A DNA stretch of 64,000 nucleotides from Byssothecium circinans (lineage: Eukaryota > Ascomycota > Dothideomycetes > Pleosporales > Massarinaceae). Where the stretch lies: assembly GCA_010015675.1 (NCBI GenBank), contig ML977025.1, positions 66,394 to 130,393 on the forward strand, read 5' to 3'. A program made the translations under genes and the position numbers. Positions 31,011 through 42,969 of the stretch are shown here, piece after piece; positions within the stretch are counted from its first letter, which is position 1, and each line of letters opens with the position of its first letter. The notes under the pieces were generated by a model. The model had not been told where the DNA came from. It searched no databases and saw only the letters and a list, made by a program, of their open reading frames with translations.

Positions 31011-32840
31011 TCACTTAGCAGCCACCCACACCCTCCTAGGCACTTGCCCAATAACCGTAATACACTGACAACTCCCCCTAGGCCTCCCCCTCGCATCAAT
31101 CCAAACCTCACACTTCCCAGGCCCCGCCCCCATCGTATTCATCGGCTCCGTCCCACACATAACAACATCATACTCCGCATCCGCAATCAAGCCCCTAGTC
31201 CCACACGTCGCACACATCAACTCCATCCCCATGCGTCCCGCGCGATTAATCGGCGCATCGGTATCCAAACTCACGGCCACCATCTTGGCATCGATCTTGA
31301 ACTTGGTAGCGGGGAAGTACAGCTGGTCGTTCGTCCTGGCGTTGAAGTATCCGATGCCGGTGTTGGGCACGGTCTTGAAGATCGGGGAGCGGCCCTTTTC
31401 CCATTGCAGGTCGTCGTAGATGGGCTGGACTTCTGGCCAGGAGTTGATGGCGAGGCGTTTAGGGAGCAGCATGCTGGGGCGTTGGAGGTAGATGTTTTCG
31501 ATGGCGTTGAGGCGCGCGCGTTTGGTCTTTGCGCTGTCTTTGGCGTTGTTGGAGGCGTCGTTTTTGCCCGGTTTGCTGTCGACGAGGAGCTTGACGATTT
31601 CGAGTATGGTTTCGTGGGGGGCGCTGGCGCCGTCGCGGGAGGCGGTGGTGTGCGGGTGGTGGTTGGGGAAGCCGCAGTTGCTGCAGTTGATGGTCTGGCC
31701 GGATCTGGGGACCGGGGCGATCCAGGGTCCGATGGGTTTGCGGCAGTAGATGCAGTTGCCGTTGAAGTTGTTGGGCGGTCTGGTGATAGGGCCGGCATTG
31801 TTGTTGCTGTTGTTGACTGGGTACCAAGGCAGGATGGGTTGGTGGCTGTTCGGGATCCAGGCGTGGCCGGCCGAACTGTCCACTGTTTGGTTGCGGAATT
31901 CGATTGGTTCTCTCGTGTTGAAGACGGTGTAGTCACAGGGATTCGCCCCTTTGTCTTTGGAATGGCCGATCTGTTCGCAGACGATGCACCACAGGATGTC
32001 CGACTCTAGGGGTGGTCTTTTTGACGCCTGCGCTGCGGCCATGGGAACATCACCGTCGAGGTCATCGTTAAATCTTCCATGTGGATCCGGATCATACCGC
32101 CTCCACTTTTCAATGACATCAGAGATCGCAGCATGCCACTTGTCCTTGCCAGTGATGGCTTGTGTTTGCGTGCAGCTGCTTGTTTTGTGGTTCTGGGATG
32201 AGCAGTGCCAGCACCAGTTGTATCTATCATGTAGGCGCGAGATTTTCCAGAAAAGTAGAGCTCGGAAATCGATGGGTCCTTTGCACTCATCGTAGCTATG
32301 GTTACCGTCTGCAGAATCCTTACACCATTGGCAAATTAGGCCAGTGCCCTGGGTCTCTGCCTCTAACCGCTGGAGCCTATCGTTACCCCATGGGCATTGA
32401 CTGTTGCTATGGAACTCGCAGCCGCAGTCGCATCGGTCGTCGGGGGGTAATTCTTTGGCTGTGCAATCCCTGCGGATATGGCTGGCCATACCGCAGCGTA
32501 TGCAGGGCCCCTTGTTATTACGATTCTGGGTATTGGTGTTATTGCGATTCTGTGTATTGGTATTGTTCCTGTTTTGGCGGTTGTTGTTGTTCTTATTTTG
32601 GGGGTTGTTGTAGCAGCTGTTCGAGTCGTGTCCGCCATGCTTCTTGCAGAACTTGCACCATGTTGTCTGCGTTCCGCCCCCCCTATTACCATTGTTATTC
32701 TTCCGACCATTGTTGTCACTGTTTCGCCCGTTGTTCTTGTTGTTGTTGTTATTCCCGTGGTTGTTATGATTATTTCGACCGTTGTTGTTATTGTTGTGGT
32801 TTCCTCCGCCTCCTCTACGTCCCCTACGGTTTTTCGGCAT
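31011..32840 (-). CDS. Asn-rich zinc-knuckle protein
   Basis: Single exon, 609 residues. The N terminus is Arg/Gly-rich, then an Asn run (about 14-55) and a short QNRNNTNT repeat (about 90-108), probably disordered and prion-like in composition. Zinc-knuckle motifs: WCKFCKKHGGHDSNSC (62-76, C-x2-C-x5-H-x4-C) and CIRCGMASHIRRDC (113-126, classic CCHC). Further Cys pairs follow (CDCGCEFH; CQWC; CWHCSSQNHKTSSC; CIVCEQIGHSK; CIYC; CSNCGFPNHHPH; CATCGTRG), suggesting up to nine metal sites. CCHC knuckles bind single-stranded RNA or DNA in known families, so an RNA-binding role is inferred. No known family spans the whole length. Convergent with ADC lyase, 280 bp apart. Confidence 0.75.
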   Translation of the reverse strand: MPKNRRGRRGGGGNHNNNNNGRNNHNNHGNNNNNKNNGRNSDNNGRKNNNGNRGGGTQTTWCKFCKKHGGHDSNSCYNNPQNKNNNNRQNRNNTNTQNRNNTNTQNRNNKGPCIRCGMASHIRRDCTAKELPPDDRCDCGCEFHSNSQCPWGNDRLQRLEAETQGTGLICQWCKDSADGNHSYDECKGPIDFRALLFWKISRLHDRYNWCWHCSSQNHKTSSCTQTQAITGKDKWHAAISDVIEKWRRYDPDPHGRFNDDLDGDVPMAAAQASKRPPLESDILWCIVCEQIGHSKDKGANPCDYTVFNTREPIEFRNQTVDSSAGHAWIPNSHQPILPWYPVNNSNNNAGPITRPPNNFNGNCIYCRKPIGPWIAPVPRSGQTINCSNCGFPNHHPHTTASRDGASAPHETILEIVKLLVDSKPGKNDASNNAKDSAKTKRARLNAIENIYLQRPSMLLPKRLAINSWPEVQPIYDDLQWEKGRSPIFKTVPNTGIGYFNARTNDQLYFPATKFKIDAKMVAVSLDTDAPINRAGRMGMELMCATCGTRGLIADAEYDVVMCGTEPMNTMGAGPGKCEVWIDARGRPRGSCQCITVIGQVPRRVWVAAK

Positions 32841-35608
32841 CGTGAACGAAAATGGTGGTCTTCAGAAACTCGCAATGACTGGACGGGGGTTGGGGCGCTG
32901 ATGAGAGATGAAAAGCGATGCGCAATGCGGCGCGTTGAGAAACTCAAAAAGAAATGCAATGAAATCGACGATCGTGAAGGCGAAGGCGAGTCCCTCTCCC
33001 TATAAGAAGGTTCTTTGTTCATTACGCGAGCCCTATGACTTCTCTCACAGCGACCAGTCCTCGCTTGCTTTGTTCGAATGCTGAAGGTGTGACAACGTGA
33101 GATAAAGAAATTGCGCTAATGAACCAATCACCTTCGTGGTAATCGTGAAAGAGGCATGTTCAGCCATCCCAGCTTCTAGAGCCCAGTGTCACAGAATTTA
33201 GTCTGCATCCGGAACGGTTCGTCGGAAGCTCTCATGGAGTGATGTCAGGAATGAATGAAGCCAGGCAAGAGGACAAGAAGACTTGGCACTTCCGATTCTG
33301 AACACTTTTTCAAGTGTAGAGATGCAGGGCTTCGCGGATAAGTAGAATATCGTTTACTGAAGCAGGCCTAGACGAGCCGCGCATGGAGATTATCGGTGCC
33401 ACGGAAAAGACATCCGTAGACTAGCTAACGACAGAGCAGATACAGACTTAGTGGTTCTTCCACCCGACATGACCAACACTGATCATCCTAGAATACACAT
33501 TACATTAGCGCATTCTTAGCAAGGCCGAGAGTACTGCCCTCTGCTCTCGACATAGTGGCCTCGATGGCCAACAAAGCGGCGTACACGCGCTTGTTTGCCT
33601 CACTGCGGCAAAGCACACTCGGAAGAGATCTGAACAACCGAGACATCATCGACCTGTGCCGTGACAACGCAACGTGGCGTAGTCGTGTTCGCCATTAAGC
33701 AACGGTCGTAGGTAAGGCTGCTGGCACATTCGGTATTTCTAGAACACTGTGCGTTGGGTCTGCATATTGTCAGCGGAGAGCTCAAGATCCGAATGCAGTC
33801 CATATATTCCGGGAGGTGATGCTAAAAGATGACCCTTCACCATCTGCGTGGTGATTGTGGACAATTCTGGCTTCCTGGGCAGTAAACTTGGCATGACCGA
33901 GCCATATTTAAAGAACTTAAGCTGATGTGAGAATGGCCTCGAATGCACGCAGAGTTCTAGTGCTAGACCATCTTCCACGCGTACTGTTCACCTGCGATGT
34001 GTTGTGGTAGAGCTTCCATCAAAGGGCGCTTGCGACGGTGAAACGAACTTCAGGGAGGGTCAGCTCTGAGCACAACGTGTCAATCAAGTATGAATTCTTC
34101 ACCCCAGTCTGTAAAGTGTCGCAATAGAAATCACCGTTCACTTCTTCGAGCTTTGATGAAGCAGTTACGATGTTTTCAAAGCCAGTGCAGGAGGTTCCAT
34201 CCGAGCGCGCTGCGTTACACTAAAAACGAAACTGGCCCGAGCGTGACATCCCCACAACTCTCCAAAACTTCGCACCACTACGCTCACTCACTGTTCTTCA
34301 TCTAAGACACATCTTGTCCCTCTCATCCACCACCAACATTTCTCACATTTTCGACCCCACGGCGTACCAAGGACCTCGATCGGTCAGTCAGCCGATCAGA
34401 CATGACCTGCATGAAGGCCGCAGCAGCCAAGCTGTGTAACCGCCGACACTAGCGACCACGAGGCCGCTCCTACATGTTGCTGACATGAGCCCCGAATATG
34501 GAAGCTCGGAACAGAATAAGCCCTCGTCGACTTTCCTATCGACCTTTAATGGCGCTTTGCTGGATAGAACGACCGTCCTGAGTACGGTGTGCGCAAGTGC
34601 ATCTTCAAGTGCTGTGCTCTCAACGAGCAGAGTAGAAACACGAATTCGAGGCTCGGGAAATGTTCACCAAAGCGCAGTGCAGTCAACCCCAGCTTTGGAT
34701 TTTAGTAGACTATGTAATACTCTGCGGCCATTCTGAGCCTTCCAACTTGCTCGGCTTCCGATCATGCCAATCCCGATATCTCACCCAAGCTCAGACAATA
34801 TCTGTTTCCCGGCCATTCGCTGTATCTTCAACAATTCCCAGAGCATATCCATACTCATCGCTTCCCGCGCTGGAGTACATGCTGTTCGAAGAAGGCCTTA
34901 GCGGCATGCTTTAAAGCGCACAGCTGGATCGAGCTGCAAGCGACCGACATGATTCCACTAGGTTGGATCCAGGACAGCCTTTTAGCAGAATGGACTGAAG
35001 GACATCATTGCGGAGTTTTCAATCAGTCGCATCCATACGGAGTAGTTCCGTACTCATGTGTATTATTTGGGCAGCATTGCTGTTTACGACTAATATATTT
35101 CAACTGCTGTGAATGGTAAGTTTCGGGCCCAAGGTTTCTACCTTGACCACTTAGCATTTTGATTTTGACCGACCTGCGACTTAGAATCAAGGGAAGGTTC
35201 CCGATGAACAAATGCTTCTCTTCAACGTTGTATGAGGATGGGCTTCGATGATGCTTATAGACTCGCAGTCAAGGTTGGAATTGACTGCTACAAACAATAC
35301 ATGGGCAGGTCTCCAGTACCTCGACGCGAAATCCACCATGCGCTCATATCCATCGCAATCATCAACCTCGGTCGAACAGATAAACGTCCGCTAAACATTC
35401 TCGGGATTTGAAATGCTCCAAGAACCCAAAGAAAACCTTGAATTGAAATCCAAAGTTCGGTTCCCTACGCGCCCGGGAGAAAACTCCCACCCCAAAACGT
35501 CGAGAACTCAATACCATCCAATCTATCCACCACCAAACCGGCCCACCACCCCAGTCAGTCACTCAGTCAATCAATACTCGCAAACCCCAAAACAATAATG
35601 AAAAAAAT
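32841..35608. other. 2.8 kb spacer, no gene recognised
   Basis: The first part is the promoter side of the zinc-knuckle gene. From 33.1 to 35.6 kb only short frames occur and none has a motif or plausible splicing that I could find. Confidence 0.45.
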
Positions 35609-36060
35609 TCAAGCTCGAGCCTCAGCACCCCACCGTCCTTTCAAGTCTTCCCCCAAATAACCCGCACCAGCGCCAAGCAAAATACCCGCCCAACCAACCA
35701 CCACCCTCCCATCCCTCCGCACCCCATCCCCATCAAAAACCCAACGAATCAACCATCCCCACCCTCCACGATCGCCACTAGAAGCCTGCTCGACGTTCCG
35801 AACGACAGTTACACCGGCCTACGCCCGCTCTCGGTAACCAGTCTGGTTGCGAGAAGGCGCGCATCCATAATCAAGCCAGCGCTTGCGCAATCATGCTTTG
35901 CACGGGTGCATCTTGGATAAATCCGAGTCGTTCGCACCGCTTCCCCGTTTGGCGAGCGCAACGGTGTCGGCGTGCGGTGATGATGGTGGGTGGGTTTGCG
36001 TTTGTACTGGCGATGGAGATGGAGATGAGCGCGTGAGGGTACGGGGCGACTTCAGCTGTG
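35609..36060 (-). pseudogene. Decayed gene with C-terminal membrane segment
   Basis: On the minus strand one frame reads from about 36060 (SPRTLTRSSPSPSPVQTQTH ... VALAKRGSGANDSDLSKMHP) through TGA at 35893-35891, LRKRWLDYGCAPSRNQTGYR, TAG at 35821-35819, then AGVTVVRNVEQASSGDRGGW and a hydrophobic VVVGWAGILLGAGAGYLGED, to the stop TGA 35611-35609. Both internal stops fit C-to-T (CGA, CAG). A weak-signal intron removing both stops (CCA/GTACAA to GCGTAG/GCC, in phase) is possible, which would make it a live gene. Family not recognised. Confidence 0.4.
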
Positions 36061-36742
36061 ATTTGCATCGTATCAAGGAGATTGAACGATGGCGAATGTG
36101 CATTGAGGGGATTACGCAACGCAGCGCAGCGCAGCGCTTCCCCTTTGCGCCCGATGTCTTCTGTCCAGCAGCAAGACGACAACGCAACGCAACGCAGCGC
36201 ACTTCCCGTCGCACAAAGGCGTCAGCCGACCCGTGTGGCATGGCGCTGTGGAACCAAAGGCCGCTCTCACACAAGGCACAATAAGGTGGGACACTTTCTT
36301 TTGAAATGTAATGATATTGTGGTTGTCGCACATTAAGTATGTATGCTGGGGTAGTGTAGAGTACGGTAGGGCGGGCATGTGTGGGTGGTCTATTTTCGAG
36401 CCCCTAGCTGTTGGGAATTTGCGAAAAAATGAACATGAAAATGGTCCTCCCAGAAGCGCCGCACCATGAACGAACATTGGAGCGCGCGATATGCCACATG
36501 CCACATGCGACATGTCTTGTGTAGAGTGTATAGTGTAGGGAAAAAGGTATCATAGAACCAACCATGCGTCTGAGGGAAAGTGAGAAGATGTCGAGCTGAA
36601 GTACAGTACATGGGGTATCAAAGTTATAAACAAGAAAAAGAAGAAGCGGAAAAAGGGGGAAAGGAAAAAGAAGTCCGTCCGCGGAACATCCGCCACCAAA
36701 GCGAGAGTCGTCGAGGAAAGCGATGGAAATGCAGCTGTTTGC
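36061..36742. other. Spacer with GCAGC/GCAAC short repeats
   Basis: 36115-36210 holds runs of GCAGC and GCAAC units. The rest is the 3' flank of the DUF3455 gene. The open frames on both strands are repeat-driven. Confidence 0.45.
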
Positions 36743-37519
36743 TCACGCCTTAGGGGGGCCATAGACCCAGTATTGCGCAGTATACGGCACCTCGAAAGCT
36801 TCCTTCTGTCCCGCACACGTCGCCGGTGACTTCCCCCCCGCGGTCTCGAGTCGATAGACAGTGTTCACACCACCGAGACTCAAGCCCTTATCGTCCACAA
36901 GACGAAGCCACTTGATAGCGCCTTCGTTCTTGGTACCAGGGCATGCGGACTTGGGCGCATCAACGTCGTCCTTCTTCAAGACCATGGCTAGTGGGAACGG
37001 CGTAGCTTTGACCTTGTCGAGAGAAAAGGTGGGGTAGTTTGTGGTGGGGTCGGTCTTGGTGAAGAAGTGGTTTCCGATCCACTCGTTGTAGCCTTCGAGC
37101 TTGAGGTAGTTGTCGAGCCAGTTGCCGGAGGTCGAGAGGGAGAGGGCGAGGCCTGAGATGGTGTTGATTTTCCATTGGGCCATGGGGTCGGCGTTGAGGC
37201 GCGTTCCGAGGTCGTAGAGCTTGGCTGGTGGGTTTGTTAGTAGGTGGTTGAGGAGAGGAGTGAGGGGTGTTTACGTACCAACTGCGCCGGTGGTGCCGGG
37301 TACTGCGGTTGCATTTTTCGTGCATGTGTAGTTTTGTGTTCCGACGCCGAGTAAAACGTACTTCAACTCGAGGCCATCTGGTTTGGGGAGGCCGCTTAAA
37401 GGAATCTTCGCGGCGAGGCTGTTGAGGTTGGGGGCTCGAGGGGGTGTTGGTTTGGCAGTGATGGATGAAGTGAGGAAGAAAAGGGCCGTGGCGACCGTTG
37501 ATAGGCTGGAGAAGAGCAT
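36743..37519 (-). CDS. Secreted DUF3455-family protein
   Basis: Two exons, 37519-37279 and 37224-36743, 240 residues; the 54-bp intron has a CTAAC branch site and joins GAV to AKLYDLG. Seen: a signal peptide (MLFSSLSTVATALFFLTSSI then TA-KP), LELKYVLLGVGTQNYTC, DPMAQWKINTISGLAL, GNHFF, PLAMVLKKDDVDAPKSACPG, GAIKWLRL, VNTVYRLETAGGKSPATC and a C-terminal YWVYGPP. This is the DUF3455 pattern, found in many secreted fungal proteins and often mislabelled malate dehydrogenase in databases. Biochemical role unknown; probably extracellular. Two or more disulfides are likely from the spaced Cys. Confidence 0.88.
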
Positions 37520-40500
37520 TTTTGGTGTGTGATGGTTTTGATGGAGGATGTAGCTGAAGGTGCAGATATGCTCGTGGACGAAAGAAGTGATGATAGACGC
37601 GGTCTCTTTTGTATTCGAGTTTTCGTGACCCGTGTGGTGATGAGAGTTTGAATATAGAACTCCTTATAAATAGGACGGACTTAGTCGTGAAGTGCTGACT
37701 TGGGATGAGCCACAAAGTAAGTGGATAGAAGAGGGCCCGAAGGACAATTAGGAGAAGGAGGTTGACGTGTGACGAAATGCTCTGCACTTTGCCGCTACTC
37801 CAAGGGAAGAAGGTGTAGAAGGCTGGCGTCTCTGGATAGTACTTTACGGCGTGGAGATTGACGACCTTATAACCTTTTCTGTGAGCCCTGCAGAGATACC
37901 CATTGAAAAGAGAAAGACGGAGTCCCCATCCCGGCCCTCGCGCCACAGCATGCAGGCCGAACATGCATCCTAGAAGCGACCTGCAGGCGGAACAAGTCTA
38001 GTGAGACCTGGAGATAGATTTAGAAGTGCACGGGCCTGTAGTCCACAGATGGCGCTTTACCTAGTGCAGCCGTTGGTAGAGAAGCTAGTGCCCGCAAGCG
38101 CTTTTGATACGCCGACGTATGAGATCCGAGCCATGGATGATGATGGCGATACGACGGGAGCGCTTGCTCCTTGACCAGGCGACAATGGAGCCGCATGTCT
38201 GCAGCGCTCTCGTGTAAACCCACCATTCGCATGGTAAGCTTGGTATCCAACATCAAGCCTTTGGATAGAACTTTGTGACCCCGCTGGGAATACTTCCCCA
38301 CGAGGCAGTGGCTGTCAGCGAGAGTTGTCCCGTCGTCTCACCACCATAAACCTGGAAGAAGAAAAACGAAACTTCAAAACGTTTCCGTGAGACACATGCA
38401 GCCCAAAGGCCGGGCTTGGGAACGGTACGAAAGTGAGGAGGTCGGAAACTGGCCCGGGCTCTATTCACCCGCCTAAGCGTGGTGGAGTGTGCACTGCATA
38501 CGCCAGCAAATTTGCTTTCAAAGACCCCAAATATAGCCAGGATTGTGGGCCGGCGCTACAGTAATGCCACGCTTCGGGTCAGAATGCAAGCTAATTAGCC
38601 TTGCATGTTCGATATTGCAGCGAGCAGATCGAGGCCTGTGGATTGTGCTGCTGGACGCATCCTTCAAGTTCGCTGACCAGTGATGCATTGCGTTGCAGCA
38701 GAGGATCGGACGGATGAGCGGTCAAGAATCGCTTACGCTCTGGCTTCCCGGTCGTTTGAGGCACAGTATGACAAGCCATGTGGCCGATATTGATTTTGCG
38801 GAGAGACGAAGATCCGAATGCACTCATACGAGCTTCGGAAAAGACCGCAAATGAAGCAAGGCCGGTTACCGCGCCAGCCGAAGACGGTGCTATTTTCTGC
38901 AAGAGGAAGGCCGAAAGTGGAGATTAGCGGTCTTTCTGCATGGGTGGTCTTATGAACGGCCGAAGCGCTATTGGCCTGCCTGTTCGAGATTCGTGCAGTA
39001 TTGAACCACGTTTCTCAGACGTTGAGATTACGGCGGACATGCAGCTGTCAGCAAAACGAATACTTCGTGATTCAGAGTCGTTTCGTTTGATCTGGTGCTG
39101 GATGCGTGATGAAGGTTGGTGTTTCGAAACCCACGAGGCGAAAGATCAACAAGCCTTGTGTCAGGACTTCAAGCGAGCCCGTTTCAGGGTGCAAACTGCA
39201 GGTTCTGATACAGGAACCAAAGTTTATTGGGACTTTCAATATTGTTATCGGGGGCGCCTTTTTGTGAAGAACACAAGGTTGATGACGTGATGAGGCTCAG
39301 TCAGATGAAGGTTCGAAGCTGCGAGGGCGTTGCTGGAACTTGGACACTCGGTTTGCCAGCGACGTTTTCTTCAATACCCTCGCCTGTGATGTTACACTCG
39401 AATGAATTTGAGAATCATCTCCTTGCTTTTTGATGCGTCCTGCGCCTTTCGTGCGCTGTTGACAGAGCTGACAGCTGCAGGTGCGGTATGCCAATGTGCT
39501 TATTAGTTGCAGCTGTCACAGCTGCACACATCCGTCCGGGCACATGTCGATGGGAGCACAGGAGGTGCCGTCCGTTTCATTGCACGAGTACAAGTGTACT
39601 ACGACTCGAGCTTTAGTTTCGTCGTCGACAGCTTGTTCCGGGCTTCAGGCTGGCTTGTGCTGGCTCTTAGACAGAAGTAGCGGCAGAGCCAAACCGAACG
39701 ACATCTTGTTTCAGGCGTGACTTGTTTGATCGCCCCCAGATGAGGATTTGGGCCGAACGATGCGAGTGCTGTGTCTGATGTAGATGGATTGCTGGTGTTT
39801 GAAACATCGAGCAGGAATATTCACGCAGGAGGAGAAGCTAACAGCTGGACTTGGCTGAATTGGTGATAGCGTTGGTCAGCAACAGAATGCGGCAGTTGTG
39901 ACCTCACATCTTGCGTTCGTCAACCCCATCAATCCTCGGGTGAAAGTCTTGCAAATTACAAAACATTGACCCGACCGCATGTCAGCTGCCGGGAGAGGCA
40001 CAGTCCCACGATGAATCCCTCGACATTCAGCAAGCCCCAGCCCACAGGACGGAGGGTGCCGGGGCGATCATCATGAGTTAACATCTACCTGCGAACGACA
40101 GTTGGAATGGCGACTCTCACCAAAGGCTCATCTACATAATATGTATCGTATACTAACCCGGCTAGTTTGTTGCTCTATGTGTCCTTCCACACATCTCTCC
40201 ATTTCCCGATATCCCGCCCCACTCGTTAATAAAGAGCTTACCACATCCATACACCAATTCACTCTACCAAGCACATTTGCACAAAGATCTAAAACGGATC
40301 CACGATAGATACGGATCAATGGTGCGAATAGCTTCAAAGAGCTTTTCCATACAGATGATGTGGCCAGGTATACTCGATCAGATGATTGGATCTCCCTCAA
40401 AGTCATGTGTGGCTCATGGAAGCATCCAAATACAACCATCGTTCAATTGTGGATGATTGAATGTCCAAGCTCGGTCTCGATACTGGCCAACCGGACTTCT

Positions 40501-41067
40501 TTCTCCAACCGCCCTACCCGAGGAAGCATGGAGAATGAAAATGCCATCAGAATCGTCGCGACGGGGACTCTGAATTAGCTTCATGCGGTGATCAATGGAG
40601 GCTTAGGTATTGCTCCGAAAGCCGCCATAGGCGTATTTGGGGATGTTCTAGAGGTAGGCATCACGATTTGCGGACGGTGGGTTCCAGGCGGAGTGAGTAA
40701 ACCACTTACATTATACCTGGAATGCTCGACAGGCCACAAACACTCCGCCAATTCTCTGAAAGCCGTTAAACTACCAACTTGCATCATCCAAATACATCCA
40801 CACCAGAGCGCTCCCTCGGCCCTGGTCGTGTTGACGTATCCGCAGTTAAAGCGCCTGCTGAGAGTAACACCACGGCGACGCTTGTAACAAGGCGGAGTCT
40901 AGCTTGTGGCAGGCGGATATGACATTCCATTCGACGATATCCAGTCGCACATCTTTTCACAAGCGTTGCACGAAGCGGGGCGCAGTGTCGACAGTGGCGA
41001 CATCACCTTCCATCCCTTCTCCTTCTCCTTCCCTTCCCTTTCTCTCCCAACTTCATCATCATTCATC
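37520..41067. other. 3.5 kb spacer, no gene recognised
   Basis: 37520-37990 is the promoter side of the DUF3455 gene. Short frames at 38.0-40.9 kb, including 38940-39290 and 40588-40887 (plus), carry no motif and show no codon pattern, so I leave them out. 41000-41067 is a pyrimidine-rich leader of the next gene. Confidence 0.45.
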
Positions 41068-42496
41068 ATGTCTTTCGGATACTCCGTTGGCGATGTTATC
41101 GCCCTTGGGAAACTCATTGCTGATATTTCCAGCTGCCTTCAGTCCTCCGGCGGCTCCAAGTCCGAATACCAGGAGCTTCAGCGGGAGCTCGACATCCTGC
41201 ATCGGACACTATACCAACTAGATCAACTCCCACCTAGTCTCCCAACGCCTTCAGTCCACATAGTTAAGTGTTTAACGCTCAATTGTCGAAGCACGCTTGA
41301 ACAATTTATCACGAAGACACGGAAATACGAGCGTTCTCTCGGTGTACAATCACAGCCATCGATGCTTCGTGGCGCCACAGATAAGATACGCTGGGGAGTC
41401 CAAGAGAAGGATGAAGTGCGGAAGCTGCAGGCACACCTCAATACGCACAATTCCATGATTCATACACACCTACTGCTACTCAATGCGAGTCAGATGAATG
41501 CGGGATTCATGCGGCTCGAGAAAAGCAGCGATCGGATCCAGGAGGTCACCGAAGATACCCAACAATCCGTGAATCAGGTCTTCAGATCGATCGAGAGCCA
41601 AAGGAGTTTTCTGTACGGTCTCGCTGTATCCGTTCCGAAAATTCTATCGGCGTTTGCCAAGGACTTCGGAGCGCCGCTGGAGAAAGCCGTACAGATGCTA
41701 ACGGGGTTATGGTATGCTATTATCTTATGCAGATTGAACTGGGTACTAATGGCATTAGCTACTCTGTCGAGCAGATTCATGCAATCCTCGTCCGAATCAG
41801 GCCTAGCGCCACAAGCGCAGATACTCGCTGGACATTCTTCCAGGAGCCAATTGTGGTTGAGGATGCCTTCGGTATCAAGTTTCCCGTACCCTCGGAGTAT
41901 GACAGCGATCTGTTGCAAACCATCGTTGCGGAACGCTATTTAAAGAGCTGCAGCGTACGCAACATCGATACCGAACGCTATGAACTGTTCCTGTCCTGGG
42001 ATACGACCAACGCAGTTACACCTTCCACTAGTATTTTACCAGGAAGCCAAATAACCATGGCCATTGTGCGCTGCCTTCCATGCAGGAGAACGCCGTCTGA
42101 GACTCATTGTCCAAACTGTGGAAATTATATGGCAGTGAGGTTACCCTTCCATGAGACCCAACAAAAGTGGTAAGTTTAAGCATGAATGCCAAGAGCTCCT
42201 TCTGACTGGCACATAGCCCTCGATGCAAAACGATTTTTGATCTTGATTTGTGTCCTATCGCAATTCATGATGACCAAGTCTACTCTCAACCAGATAGGTA
42301 CGCTAAGCAGCAATTTGCAGAGACAGTTAAAATAGTGTATCTCTTGAACAGACTATTTTCCATGCTCGAAAATTATGAAATGGAAAAAAAATATCTCTTC
42401 CCCGAATTTCGTTATAGAAATATTCGGTGGCGCTCGGCTTATCACCGACCTGAAAGTGCCTCTAATGGCTCTGTGTGCGGGGACCAGGCAGGATAA
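41068..42496 (+). CDS. Fungal ubiquitin-like-domain (ULD) protein with STAND-type N-terminal domain and zinc ribbon
   Basis: Three exons: 41068-41711, 41759-42169, 42217-42496; 444 residues, introns of 47 bp each with clean branch sites (TACTAAT; TGACTGG). Seen: N-terminal MSFGYSVGDVIALGKLIADI and GGSKSEYQELQRELDILHRT, the helical domain found at the start of many fungal NLR-like and related proteins; a helical middle; then the ubiquitin-like domain (EPIVVEDAFGIKFPVPSEYD ... RYLKSCSVRNIDTERYELFL); then two Cys pairs, CPNCG and CPRCK, 21 residues apart, joined only after splicing and likely binding zinc. The upstream GTG/CTG-only frame to 40906 is not needed. Function unknown; relatives are discussed in signalling and recognition, which is inference here. 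Confidence 0.75.
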
Positions 42497-42697
42497 CGTT
42501 TTCTAGTTCGTTCGATCACCAGGAAAGGGAACGACTGAATCGCGGTGGAACTTGCGTCTCTTCACTAGGGTTGGTAATTTAGGTTTTGTAATTATAATTA
42601 CATCTTATTCTCAAATTCAACGCGCCTAACCCTGAGAAACACACAGCCCTATCCGGGAAGATCCGTGAACTAATCGACAAAATAGTGTCTAAGATCA

Positions 42698-42969
42698 CTA
42701 CCCAGCAGTATCAGCTTCTTTAGTCACTCCCTCCACCGATAGAGCAACATTCTCGAACCCACAAATCCTCCCCAACTCCACCACCCCCACCCGTCCTTCA
42801 ATCAGTCCTCCAAGTTTATCAAGCTTGCAACTTCATCAGCACCTCTTCCAGCCAAACCAGTCTCTCCCCCACAAATCGCCAAATACAGCGCCGTCAGCGT
42901 CCCATAGCCGGCTTTGTCTCCCAATACCCGTCTCGAGAGGAATATGTAGCTTGCCAACACAGATGCCAT
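42698..42969 (-). CDS. Small or truncated gene candidate, about 80 residues
   Basis: Minus strand: ATG at 42969 opens MASVLASYIFLSRRVLGDKA then GYGTLTALYLAICGGET. With a 50-bp intron (donor GTTTGG, acceptor TTGGAG) the frame continues GLIEGRVGVVELGRICGFEN and VALSVEGVTKEADTAG to TAG 42700-42698. The donor is weak. Without splicing the first frame stops after LINLED at 42802. The second part has strong protein-like composition. It may be a real small gene or the 3' remains of a larger one. No family assigned. Confidence 0.3.

Noticed and set aside
31044..32009. 321-codon plus-strand frame
   Set aside because: Antisense to the zinc-knuckle gene, whose Cys/His motifs decide the true strand.
36115..36210. 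Possible CRISPR-like spacing of GCAGC/GCAAC units
   Set aside because: Simple short tandem units without spacers; a eukaryotic microsatellite.
36960..37964. 334-codon minus-strand frame
   Set aside because: Overlaps the DUF3455 gene in another frame; the DUF3455 reading has a signal peptide, an intron and family motifs.
38940..39290. 116-codon plus-strand frame
   Set aside because: No motif or splice context; isolated in a long spacer.
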